A stretch of DNA of 7,220 nucleotides from UBA8438 sp963934795 (lineage in GTDB: Bacteria; Acidobacteriota; Vicinamibacteria; Vicinamibacterales; UBA8438): contig CAWWAF010000148.1 in the NCBI GenBank assembly GCA_963934795.1, forward strand, positions 1 through 7,220, written 5' to 3'. Both the position numbers and the translations under genes were made by a program. Numbering within the stretch: position 1 is the stretch's first letter; each line of letters begins with the position of its first letter. The notes beneath the pieces were generated by a model. That model did no database searches. It was not told the origin of the DNA and worked only from the letters and a program-made list of their open reading frames with translations. This document shows, piece after piece, positions 1 through 6,896 of this stretch.

Positions 1-199
1 CCCCGACGATGCTCGTGACGAGCGTCGGCGTCAGCTGAGGCAACACCGACAGCTCCTGCTCGGTCGCGATGTTGGCGTCCACAATCGTGACCGATGCACC
101 GACCTGGGCCTCGGCTGTCCCGGCGACGGCTCCGCACATCAGCACCGTGAGGAGAAGGAAACGAACGGAGGCGAGCCCCCAGATCCGCGGGCATCTCAT
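1..199 (-). CDS. Secreted helix-hairpin-helix (ComEA-like) protein, partial
   Basis: This is the first 66 codons of a leftward gene that leaves the window at its left edge. Residues 1-31 form a signal peptide: a basic start (MRCPR), a hydrophobic core (FLLLTVLMCGAVAG) and an A-E-A site before QVG. Residues 39-66 (IVDANIATEQELSVLPQLTP and on) match the start of a helix-hairpin-helix module of the ComEA type, in which V-x-x-N-x-A-x-x-x-E-L precedes a P-x-x-x-P hairpin. The family binds DNA non-specifically, but many exported members have no proven role. The ATG at 199-197 is chosen because GAGGAG (213-208) sits 8 bases upstream. The ATG also overlaps the TGA of the preceding gene as ATGA, which implies translational coupling. 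The domain call is moderately secure; a function in DNA uptake is only inference because the C-terminal part is missing. Confidence 0.72.
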   Translation of the reverse strand, partial: MRCPRIWGLASVRFLLLTVLMCGAVAGTAEAQVGASVTIVDANIATEQELSVLPQLTPTLVTSIVG

Positions 200-669
200 G
201 GCTGATACTCCTCGTCTGATTGCGGGGCAGAGAATTCGGCTGCCCCGGGACGGGTCTTATCGCGGTACGTGGCGGCGAGTCCGACCAATCCCAACAACGC
301 CATCGATCCGGGTGCCAAGACCGGCGTAGCCCCCGTGATGGTTTCGAACACCAGAGCGGCGCCAGACAACGTCGGATACATCTCGAGCTCGAACGCCTCG
401 TTCCCACGGTAGTGCAGGATCACGCCGGCCAGACCGCTCGCTACTGAAGACAGCATCAGGAGACGGACGACCCACGCTGTCAACCGACGCGGCCGCGCCA
501 GGCGCCATGCCATGGCCACAGCCATCGCGGTCAGCAGTACGACCGGTATCAACTGATACCAGCCGTCGGTGTGGCCAATAAGCAGCAGTTCAGCGGCCAT
601 GCCCACGACGCCAACCAGGACGACACCCGTCAGGAAGTTGCGAAGGCGCTTGAGCCGTGCCGACTCCAG
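196..669 (-). CDS. Small integral membrane protein of unknown function, start uncertain
   Basis: I do not recognise a named family. From about codon 669 the protein has 157 residues: a basic N-terminus (ARLKRLRNF), predicted membrane helices at about 12-31, 38-55, 65-85 and 119-135, and a soluble acidic tail (SDEEYQP). The stretch HYRGNEAFELEMYP between helices 3 and 4 looks like a conserved functional loop. The start is unclear. In-frame starts are ATG 600 and GTG 606, both of which remove most of helix 1, and ATG 828, which would overlap the start of the divergent dehydrogenase gene. Coding character appears to extend to about 669, where only a CTG is available, so the coordinate is a compromise. 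Its TGA overlaps the ATG of the helix-hairpin-helix gene, so the two are co-transcribed and probably translationally coupled. It may assist or anchor that exported protein, but this is inference. Confidence 0.65.
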   Translation of the reverse strand: MESARLKRLRNFLTGVVLVGVVGMAAELLLIGHTDGWYQLIPVVLLTAMAVAMAWRLARPRRLTAWVVRLLMLSSVASGLAGVILHYRGNEAFELEMYPTLSGAALVFETITGATPVLAPGSMALLGLVGLAATYRDKTRPGAAEFSAPQSDEEYQP

Positions 670-733
670 GGGACGGCGGCGCGGGTCATACGACGCAGCG
701 TACCACGCTCCAACTCGCGCGATTTGCGAGACA

Positions 734-760
734 GCGCGCCCGTTCCCGTGCGCGGCGCGC
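734..760. repeat. GC-rich inverted repeat in divergent intergenic region
   Basis: GCGCGCC (734-740) and GGCGCGC (754-760) are perfect 7-base complements separated by 13 bases. They lie just left of the TATAAA at 773-778, between two divergently transcribed genes. The repeat could be a regulator site or a leader hairpin for the leftward transcript. Short GC-only palindromes also arise by chance in DNA of this composition. Confidence 0.3.
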
Positions 761-772
761 CCGGTATCGAGG

Positions 773-778
773 TATAAA
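773..778 (+). promoter_or_regulatory. Possible -10 element (TATAAA) of the dehydrogenase gene
   Basis: TATAAA is an AT-rich island in GC-rich surroundings, about 50 bases before the dehydrogenase start, and resembles a sigma-70 -10 box. No convincing -35 box lies 16-18 bases upstream (the stretch there is nearly all G and C), so this may be an activator-dependent or alternative-sigma promoter, or chance. A weak purine-rich ribosome site (AGAAAGAGA, 812-820) lies 6 bases before the ATG. Confidence 0.3.
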
Positions 779-826
779 GGGGGCCCGAAACGGCAGTCGG
801 CGGACCCCAGAAGAAAGAGAATTGAC

Positions 827-2467
827 ATGACCCAGCGCGGCCTACTCCTCACAACCGTAATCTTGATGGTCGGTGCCCTTGCCGCCTCACCGTCCGCGCA
901 GGCCCCGTCGGGGGACTCGGCTCCATTCGTCCCGGTGTCCGCCGATCGGCTACTCAACGCCGAGGACGAGCCGAACAACTGGCTGATGTACTCGGGCAAC
1001 TACAAGAGCCAGCGTTACAGCGGGCTCGACCAGATCGACCGGGCAAACGCCGCCGGTCTCGAGATTCAGTGGGTCCACCAACTCAGCACGCTCGACCAGG
1101 CCGAAACGACACCCATCGTGGTGGACGGCGTGATGTACATCACCGAGTCGCCCAGCACGGTTATCGCCGTTGAAGCGGCGACCGGCCGACCATTCTGGCG
1201 ATACGAACACCCGCTGCCAGACGACATGGTCTTCTGTTGCGGACGGAACAACCGGGGCGTGGCCGTACAGGGCGACCACATCATCATGAGCACGCTGGAC
1301 GCCCACCTGGTAGCGCTGGACCCGAAGACCGGCAGCGTGATGTGGGACACGACCACCTCGGAGGCCACCTCGGGCTACAGCAAGACGGCGGCACCACTGA
1401 TCGTCGGTGACAAGGTGTTCAGTGGTATCGCCGGTGGCGAGTACGGCATTCGCGGGTTCATAGACGCCTATGACGTCAACAGCGGGGAGCAGGAGTGGCG
1501 GTTCATGACCACACCCGGCCCCGACAACCCGGACAGCCAGACCTGGTCGGGAGACTCCTGGCGCCGGGGCGGAGCCGCGACCTGGATGACCGGCTCCTAC
1601 GACCCGGAGCTGAACCTCGTGTACTGGGGCACCGGCAATCCAGGTCCCGACTATGACGGGACCGTGCGTATGGGCGACAACCTCTACTCCGACTCAGTGG
1701 TGGCGTTGGACGCTGACACCGGCGAAATGAAGTGGTACTTCCAGTTCACCCCGCACGACATCCACGACTGGGACGCGACGCAGATTCCGATTCTGGCCGA
1801 CACGATGTTCAACGGCGAGATGCGGAAACTGATGCTCTTTCCGAACCGCAACGCCTTCTTCTACGTCCTGGACCGCGAAACAGGCGAGTTCCTGCTTGGC
1901 AAGCCGTACGCGAAGCAGACCTGGGCCGAGGGACTCGACACGAACGGTCGCCCCATCCTGGTGCCCGGCATGGAGCCGACGCTTGAGGGCACCGTCGTGT
2001 CTCCCGGCATCACCGGCGGTTCCAACTGGTGGTCCCCGACCTACAGCCCGCGCACGGACTTGCTCTATGTGATGGCCTACGATTCAGAGACGCGATACTT
2101 CATCCGGAAAACCGCCTACGAAGAGGGCGACAGCTATCGCGCTGGCGGCGGCGTCACCCCGGAATCACCCGATTCGTATTACCGCGCCGTACGCGCGCTG
2201 TCACCACAGACCGGCGATGTGATGTGGGAGTTTCCGGTCAACCCCCGGTCGACGTCCGGCTTGATGTCGACTGCGGGTGATCTCGTCTTCGGCGGCACCT
2301 TCGACGGGTTCTTCTTCGCGCTCGACGCCGAAACCGGCGAAGAGCTCTGGCACAAGTCGGTCGGGGGACGCGTGCATGCCGCGCCGATGGCCTACGCCGT
2401 CGACGGGAAGCAATACGTGGCCATCGCCGCGGGCAATGCCATTTTCTCGTTCGCGCTCCCTGAATGA
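827..2467 (+). CDS. Periplasmic PQQ-dependent alcohol dehydrogenase, methanol/ethanol family
   Basis: This 546-residue quinoprotein oxidises a primary or related alcohol in the periplasm and passes electrons to a cytochrome c. A signal peptide (residues 1-26, ending A-Q-A) precedes an eight-bladed propeller. At least seven tryptophan-docking motifs are visible, for example VALDADTGEMKW (292-303). Family landmarks are a vicinal disulphide pair C137-C138 in the PQQ pocket, metal ligands E205 (GGEYGIRG) and N271 (GTGNPGP), catalytic base D314 in TPHDIHDWD, and R341. D316, two residues after the base, is the extra Asp seen in lanthanide-dependent XoxF and PedH-type enzymes. There is no CxxCH, so no fused haem domain, and no partner cytochrome or PQQ synthesis gene lies in the window. 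The ATG at 827 is chosen over upstream in-frame starts because the signal peptide begins there and a weak ribosome site precedes it. The substrate cannot be read from the sequence; the family assignment is secure. Confidence 0.93.
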   Translation: MTQRGLLLTTVILMVGALAASPSAQAPSGDSAPFVPVSADRLLNAEDEPNNWLMYSGNYKSQRYSGLDQIDRANAAGLEIQWVHQLSTLDQAETTPIVVDGVMYITESPSTVIAVEAATGRPFWRYEHPLPDDMVFCCGRNNRGVAVQGDHIIMSTLDAHLVALDPKTGSVMWDTTTSEATSGYSKTAAPLIVGDKVFSGIAGGEYGIRGFIDAYDVNSGEQEWRFMTTPGPDNPDSQTWSGDSWRRGGAATWMTGSYDPELNLVYWGTGNPGPDYDGTVRMGDNLYSDSVVALDADTGEMKWYFQFTPHDIHDWDATQIPILADTMFNGEMRKLMLFPNRNAFFYVLDRETGEFLLGKPYAKQTWAEGLDTNGRPILVPGMEPTLEGTVVSPGITGGSNWWSPTYSPRTDLLYVMAYDSETRYFIRKTAYEEGDSYRAGGGVTPESPDSYYRAVRALSPQTGDVMWEFPVNPRSTSGLMSTAGDLVFGGTFDGFFFALDAETGEELWHKSVGGRVHAAPMAYAVDGKQYVAIAAGNAIFSFALPE

Positions 2468-2560
2468 CGGAGCGTGCTGCGAGCCGTCACGGCGTCGCCT
2501 GTTTGACCGAATGCCGTCGTGGTTGCGGCTGAGGGGCGAGTGGTGGCTGGCGATGGGGGT

Positions 2561-2592
2561 GCGCCGGTCAGGGCAGGTCCCTGAACCGGCGC
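2561..2592. terminator. Strong bidirectional hairpin between convergent genes
   Basis: GCGCCGGTCAGGG (2561-2573) pairs with CCCTG-A-ACCGGCGC (2579-2592), giving 13 base pairs with a single bulged A at 2584 and a 5-base CAGGT loop. It lies 93 bases after the dehydrogenase stop and 9 bases beyond the TAA of the leftward lipoprotein gene. Neither side has a T-run, so it is not a canonical intrinsic terminator. It probably blocks read-through or protects 3' ends of both transcripts. Confidence 0.6.
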
Positions 2593-2601
2593 AACACCGT
2601 C

Positions 2602-3774
2602 TTAAGGCGCGACCGCGTACTTCGTGAACGCGCCGCCAGCCCAACGCAGTGAGTTGGGTCCTTCAGCCGCGTACACGTTGCCATCGGCATCGACCGCGAC
2701 GCCTTCACCAGCGGCGCCCTGATACGGTCGGGTGTCAGCGTCGAACGGCGGGATGAAGCCGGTGATGCGATCCTCATCCACGTGCCCGATGCGCACGCCA
2801 TTCATCCAGTTCGGATGGCTGGTCATGCTCGACTCGGAGTCGATCGCGTACAGCATGTCATCCCCAGTAATGAAGATGCCGCTGATGCGCCCGTACGCAT
2901 ACCGTGAGTCGAGGTAGTTGCCGTCCTGGTCAAAAATCTCGATGCGATGGTTGCCGCGGTCCGCGACGAAGAGGCGCCCCTGCGAGTCGAACGCCATCGC
3001 GTGAGGCGTGCGGAATTCACCGTGCAGCGTCCCGATCTGCCCCCATTCTTTGATGAAGGTGCCGTCCGGTGAGAACTTCAGGATGCGGCCGGTGGCACCC
3101 GACTCAAGGCCCTCTGCGATTGCCCCGGCGGTCGTCATGCCCTGCCCGCCGTGTCCGTCCGACACATAGATGCTGCCGTCCGGACCGGTGATCACGTCAT
3201 TGGGCTGGTTCAACTGGTCGGGCCCGCTGCCCGCCTGGCCCGGCGTGCCCAGACTGAGCAGCAGCTCGCCGGTCTGGCTGAACTTGTGTACCTGATGCCC
3301 CTTGGTGCCATCCTGGTTCCCGGCGAAGTCGGTCACCCAGACGTTGCTCTCGGCGTCCACGTGGATACCGTGTGGCGTCATCATGACCCCCCCGCCGAAA
3401 TTCGCCAGCACCGCGCCGGTGTTCCGGTCGAATTTGAAGATGGGGTCGACTGGATTGGAGTCGCAGTTGATGGGGACACCACCGCCGAAAGTCCCGGCAC
3501 CACAGCGCTCGTAGGCCCAAATCTGGCCGTCGTTCGGGTCGATATCGATGCCGGCGGTGGAGCCCCACTCGCGGCCCTCAGGCAGGTCGCCCCAATTTTC
3601 GACCACCGTCGCGGTTGGGTTCGGCAGACCCTCTCCGGTGATCATGTCGCCCGGAGGCGCAGCAACGGGTGCCGCCGGTGCTTCGGACATCGGCTCAGGC
3701 TCGGCCGCGCAGCCAACCAGGACGAGCGCCCCGCAGACGAACAACGTGGACATCAAATAACGTGACGATGACAT
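2602..3774 (-). CDS. NHL-repeat beta-propeller lipoprotein, amidating-lyase (PAL)-like
   Basis: This 390-residue exported lipoprotein has lipobox LVGC (C22), followed by an acidic, proline/alanine-rich linker (23-42) and a propeller of NHL repeats (about 55-388). Repeats include PHGIHVDAESNVWVTD (134-149), PNDVITGPDGSIYVSD (191-206) and PHAMAFDSQGRLFVADRGNH (257-276). Their order resembles the lyase domain of peptidylglycine amidating enzymes, which cleave alpha-hydroxyglycine using zinc. H135 and H258 match two of the three zinc histidines and R273 a conserved Arg, as I recall the rat enzyme. The third histidine position appears to be E358 (GEGVAVD), and the catalytic Tyr position appears to be H208 (SDGHGG), so lyase activity is doubtful. 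C91 and C104 may form a disulphide. The ATG at 3774 has GGGAGAGAG 3 bases upstream and starts a proper lipoprotein signal; an in-frame start at 3825 lacks both. A role as a binding or scaffold propeller is the alternative. Confidence 0.85.
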   Translation of the reverse strand: MSSSRYLMSTLFVCGALVLVGCAAEPEPMSEAPAAPVAAPPGDMITGEGLPNPTATVVENWGDLPEGREWGSTAGIDIDPNDGQIWAYERCGAGTFGGGVPINCDSNPVDPIFKFDRNTGAVLANFGGGVMMTPHGIHVDAESNVWVTDFAGNQDGTKGHQVHKFSQTGELLLSLGTPGQAGSGPDQLNQPNDVITGPDGSIYVSDGHGGQGMTTAGAIAEGLESGATGRILKFSPDGTFIKEWGQIGTLHGEFRTPHAMAFDSQGRLFVADRGNHRIEIFDQDGNYLDSRYAYGRISGIFITGDDMLYAIDSESSMTSHPNWMNGVRIGHVDEDRITGFIPPFDADTRPYQGAAGEGVAVDADGNVYAAEGPNSLRWAGGAFTKYAVAP

Positions 3775-3855
3775 GTTCTCTCTCCCATTCGGCAGACACG
3801 CAGCGAGCACGTGTTCCAGCGCCAACCGGCCCGCCGCTCCACAAGCTATGGTCGG

Positions 3856-3885
3856 ATGATAGCCCGAAGCCGGGGTGTATCCGAA
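3856..3885 (-). promoter_or_regulatory. Possible promoter of the propeller lipoprotein gene
   Basis: On the minus strand, TTCGGA (3885-3880) and TATCAT (3861-3856) are spaced by 18 bases, in the position of -35 and -10 boxes, about 80 bases before the ATG at 3774. The -10 is a fair sigma-70 match and the -35 is poor. The call is by eye only. Confidence 0.25.
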
Positions 3886-3926
3886 ACGGGTCGGGTGTCG
3901 TCCTCGTGGGTGGGAAGCCGAGAGAG

Positions 3927-3955
3927 TTGCGGCCGGCGCGGTCCTGAGGGATCAT
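3927..3955 (+). promoter_or_regulatory. Possible promoter of the secreted protein / amidohydrolase pair
   Basis: TTGCGG (3927-3932) and GATCAT (3950-3955) are separated by 17 bases and lie about 45 bases before the start at 4001. They match sigma-70 -35 and -10 boxes at 3 and 4 of 6 positions. The rest of the 3775-4000 intergenic stretch shows no gene and no RNA structure that I could recognise. Confidence 0.25.
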
Positions 3956-4000
3956 GGGCACATTCCGATCAACGGCGCGGCCTCGCAAGGAGGATTTGAC

Positions 4001-5062
4001 ATGCACCATCGTCTGAGAACGGCCGCAACGGTTCTGGCCATCGGCATGCTGGTGCCGGGTCTGGCACGCGGACAGGCGCAGCCACCCGGCGACACGGTCG
4101 CGGACCCGAACTGGGAGATGCCACGCCTCGCCAGCGGCGACCCGGACTTGCAGGGCTACTGGACCACTCAGACGTTCACGCCGATGGAGCGCCCCGAATA
4201 CCTGGGCAACAAGGCGTTCTATAGCGAGGAGGAGTGGGCGCAGCTCCAGGCCCAGCTGACCGTCGCCGGTGCCGACCCACTGGCCCGCAGCGTCATCACC
4301 ATCGCCGACCCGGAGGAACGGTCGCGGGTGCTCGACCAGAGCCACCGCGACGAAACCTACGTCCACTACGACAATGCGGTGTGGCTGGCGACGCGGGTGC
4401 CCAAGGGACTCTCGACCCGGCGGACCTCGTTGATCACCGACCCGGCAGACGGACGGATTCCGCCGCGCAACCCTCAGGCCGATGCGCGGGCGGAGGACCG
4501 GCGCGCGGCGCGTGGCGACCGGGGCGCCTTCGACGGATATGAGCTGCGCCCGTTCAGCGAGCGGTGTATCTACTACGCCTACAACGGTCCTCCGCTGCAG
4601 CCTCCGTCCTACAACGACGTCCACCAGATCTTTCAGACGCCTGACCATGTCGTGATCTTCACGGAGCAAAACAACAACGCCCCCCGGATCGTGCCGCTCG
4701 ACGAACGCCCCGCCCTGTCAGAACGGATCCGCCAATATCCGGGGGACTCTCGCGGACACTGGGACGGCGACACGCTGGTCGTCGAAAGCAGCCACTTCAA
4801 CGATCGGTCGGCCTGGGAAGGATCAAGCCGTGACCTCAAGGTGGCGGAGCGGTTCACCCGGGTCGGCGACGACCGGATCCACTACGAATTCACCGTGGAA
4901 GACCCGACCACTTGGGATCAACCGTGGAGCGCCGAGATTCCGATGATGGCCACCGACGGTCCGATGTACGAGTACGCCTGCCATGAAGGCAATCACGACA
5001 TCCGACACATCCAAGAGGTCTACCGCCACATCGAGCGACAGGACGCAGAAGGCGCGCGGTAG
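4001..5062 (+). CDS. Uncharacterised secreted protein (PDLQGYWT / RGHWDGDTLVVE family)
   Basis: This 353-residue protein has a signal peptide (about 1-24, ending LARG before QAQPP). I recall similar proteins as common, usually unnamed, in Acidobacteriota genomes. Family-like landmarks are DPDLQGYWTTQTFTPMERP (48-66), an acidic TEEE-like segment (75-79), a charged linker (160-178), SERCIYYAYNGPP (186-198), RGHWDGDTLVVESSHFNDRS (251-270) and YEYACHEGNHDI (323-334). The last part is rich in Trp, Asp and Tyr, like a lipocalin-type or other beta-sandwich ligand-binding fold, but no catalytic motif is evident. C189 and C327 are its only cysteines and could form a disulphide. The start at 4001 is certain: AAGGAGG (3987-3993) sits 7 bases upstream. 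The gene is followed after 60 bases by the M20 amidohydrolase in the same direction, so an operon is likely. The function is unknown. Confidence 0.85.
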   Translation: MHHRLRTAATVLAIGMLVPGLARGQAQPPGDTVADPNWEMPRLASGDPDLQGYWTTQTFTPMERPEYLGNKAFYSEEEWAQLQAQLTVAGADPLARSVITIADPEERSRVLDQSHRDETYVHYDNAVWLATRVPKGLSTRRTSLITDPADGRIPPRNPQADARAEDRRAARGDRGAFDGYELRPFSERCIYYAYNGPPLQPPSYNDVHQIFQTPDHVVIFTEQNNNAPRIVPLDERPALSERIRQYPGDSRGHWDGDTLVVESSHFNDRSAWEGSSRDLKVAERFTRVGDDRIHYEFTVEDPTTWDQPWSAEIPMMATDGPMYEYACHEGNHDIRHIQEVYRHIERQDAEGAR

Positions 5063-5122
5063 GTTAGAACCTCTCCCCGAGCATTGATACCGCGAGAAAG
5101 AACCCGTAGATCGACACCGACC

Positions 5123-6754
5123 ATGCCATCTGTCCGCGTGCTCTCGACCATCGCCGCCACCACCATCTTCGGCCTCGCCTTTGCCGCCCTGGTGGTGGCG
5201 ACGCCGCAGCAGCAGACGCCATCGCCGGCGGATGCCGACCCGCGGCTCGGCGACTTCAAGGCCGAGGTCCTGGTCGACGTCGAGGCTCGGCGCGACTTCA
5301 CCCAGAAGATGGTGGACTCCATCTTCAGCTTCAACGAGCTGGGGTTCCAGGAGTTCGAGACCCAGCGGTACGTCACTGACATTCTCGAATCGCACGGGTT
5401 CACGGTTGAGCGCGGCATCGCCGGCATCCCCACGGCGTGGGTCGCCACCTGGGGATCGGGCTCACCGGTCATCGCACTGGGCACCGACATTGACGGGATT
5501 CCGCAGGCCTCGCAAAAACCGGGGGTCGCCTACCGCGACCCGCTCGTGGTCGGCGCGCCGGGACACGGTGAAGGACACAATTCCGGCCAAGCCTTGATCG
5601 TCACCGCCGCACTCGCGGTGAAGAAGATCATGGAGCGCGAGAACATCGGCGGCACGTTGAAACTCTGGCCCGGGGTGGCCGAAGAACAGCTCGGGGCCAA
5701 GGCCCACCTCGTACGAGCCGGGCTGTTCGACGATGTCGACGCGGTGCTCTATTGCCACGTCGGGACCAGACTGGGCACAAGTTGGGGCCAAGGCTTCGGC
5801 AGCGGCCTGGTGTCGGTCGAGTTTCTCTTCGAGGGCGAGGCCGCGCATGGCGCCGGGTCCCCGTGGGATGGACGGAGCGCGCTCGACGCCGTCGAGCTGA
5901 TGAACGTCGGCTGGAACTACCGACGAGAACATCTCCCGCCCCAGCAGCGGTCACACTACGTCATCACCGACGGGGGCGACCAACCCAATGTCGTCCCGCC
6001 CACCGCGTCGGTCTGGTACTTCTTCCGCGAGGTCACCTACGAGCGGATCAAGAACCTCTGGGACGTCGGGGAGCAGATCGCCGCCGGCGCGGCACTGATG
6101 ACCGACACCGAGGTCCGCTCGCGGGTGCTCGGCGCCGCCTACCCGATGCACTCGAACAAGCCGCTGGCCGAAGCGATGCACGCCAACATTACTCAGGTCG
6201 GCATGCCTGAGTGGAGCCCGGACGACCAGCGGATGGCGCGGGCCGTGCAGGAGATGCTGGGTGTGGAACCCAGCGGCCTGAGCACCGAGGTCAACACGGA
6301 TCTTCGTGGAGGGCCGGCCCTGCCGCCGAACCAGCTGCGCGGCGGCCCGTCGGATGACATCGGCGACATCATGTGGACCGTGCCCACGGTCACGCTCTCG
6401 TTCCCTGCGAACATCCCGGGCGGGCCTGGCCACAACTGGAACAAGGCGATTGCGATGGCGACCCCGATCGCACACAAAGGCGTCACTGCGGGCGCCAAGG
6501 CCTATGCGACAACAGTGCTCGACCTGCTGCTGACACCGTCGGTGCTCGAGAACGCCTGGGATTACTTCAACACCGTTCAGACCGTCGACCACAAGTACGT
6601 CTCACTGCTGCGCCCAGAGGACGAGCCGGCCATCTGGCTGAACAAAGACATCATGGATGAGTTCAGGCCATTGCTCGAACCGTACTACTACGACCCCTCG
6701 AAGTACGACACCTACCTCGAACAGCTCGGAATCGAGTATCCAACGGTGCGGTAG
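5123..6754 (+). CDS. Exported M20-family amidohydrolase (AbgB-like)
   Basis: This 543-residue protein has a hydrophobic signal segment (4-27) and a metallo-amidohydrolase body resembling AbgB, the aminobenzoyl-glutamate hydrolase subunit. Such enzymes cleave N-acyl amino-acid or similar amides with two metal ions. Visible landmarks are D122 and D124 in GTDIDGIP, the GHGEGHNSG motif (147-155), the base and metal pair E187-E188 (GVAEEQLGA), H212 (YCHVG), the dimerisation-domain start EGEAAHGAG (237-245), and H437 in PGGPGHNW. In most relatives the motif reads HGCGHN with a metal-bound Cys; here E150 replaces it. A C-terminal extension (about 470-543) rich in Tyr, Pro and Leu follows the catalytic domain. 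ATG 5123 is preferred because the signal sequence starts there, although the ribosome site is weak. TTG 5084 is an alternative that adds a charged, non-signal leader. It probably shares a transcript with the preceding gene. The substrate is unknown. Confidence 0.87.
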   Translation: MPSVRVLSTIAATTIFGLAFAALVVATPQQQTPSPADADPRLGDFKAEVLVDVEARRDFTQKMVDSIFSFNELGFQEFETQRYVTDILESHGFTVERGIAGIPTAWVATWGSGSPVIALGTDIDGIPQASQKPGVAYRDPLVVGAPGHGEGHNSGQALIVTAALAVKKIMERENIGGTLKLWPGVAEEQLGAKAHLVRAGLFDDVDAVLYCHVGTRLGTSWGQGFGSGLVSVEFLFEGEAAHGAGSPWDGRSALDAVELMNVGWNYRREHLPPQQRSHYVITDGGDQPNVVPPTASVWYFFREVTYERIKNLWDVGEQIAAGAALMTDTEVRSRVLGAAYPMHSNKPLAEAMHANITQVGMPEWSPDDQRMARAVQEMLGVEPSGLSTEVNTDLRGGPALPPNQLRGGPSDDIGDIMWTVPTVTLSFPANIPGGPGHNWNKAIAMATPIAHKGVTAGAKAYATTVLDLLLTPSVLENAWDYFNTVQTVDHKYVSLLRPEDEPAIWLNKDIMDEFRPLLEPYYYDPSKYDTYLEQLGIEYPTVR

Positions 6755-6834
6755 ACCGCCAACGGTCGTCCTCGTCTTCGTTCAGGCGCGACGTGCCAGG
6801 GCCACCACCTCGATGACGAACCAATTGGGCCCGG

Positions 6835-6844
6835 CAGACGTCTG
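6835..6844. repeat. Perfect palindrome CAGACGTCTG upstream of the permease
   Basis: A 10-base perfect palindrome lies 6 bases after a second one, CCAATTGG (6821-6828), in the 122-base gap between the amidohydrolase and the permease. Paired palindromes in a promoter region can be regulator sites, but no known binding motif is recognised. The remainder of the gap holds no gene. Confidence 0.3.
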
Positions 6845-6896
6845 AGGCAGGTAACATCCTTCCATCGGGAGTTGCCATGCTGAGAGACGTCACGCC

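Noticed and set aside
569..826. N-terminal extension of the dehydrogenase reading frame
   Set aside because: It lies upstream of a clear signal peptide, is basic and low-complexity, and is antisense to the membrane protein gene.
3151..3765. 204-codon open frame on the plus strand
   Set aside because: It is fully antisense to the propeller lipoprotein, whose NHL repeats are unmistakable.
3775..3825. 17-residue upstream extension of the lipoprotein
   Set aside because: The downstream ATG has a proper ribosome site and a correctly placed lipobox.
3695..4669. 324-codon open frame on the minus strand
   Set aside because: It is antisense to the secreted protein gene and crosses the divergent intergenic region. 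It is Arg/Val-rich, as GC-rich shadow frames are, and has no recognisable domain.
5084..5122. TTG start for the amidohydrolase
   Set aside because: It would put 13 charged residues before the signal peptide; the ATG at 5123 gives a normal exported N-terminus.
5951..6592. 213-codon open frame on the minus strand
   Set aside because: It is antisense to the M20 catalytic domain, with shadow-like composition and no motif.
6754..6767. GACCG-CCAA-CGGTC hairpin at the amidohydrolase stop
   Set aside because: It has only five base pairs, overlaps the stop codon and is not followed by a T-run; likely chance.
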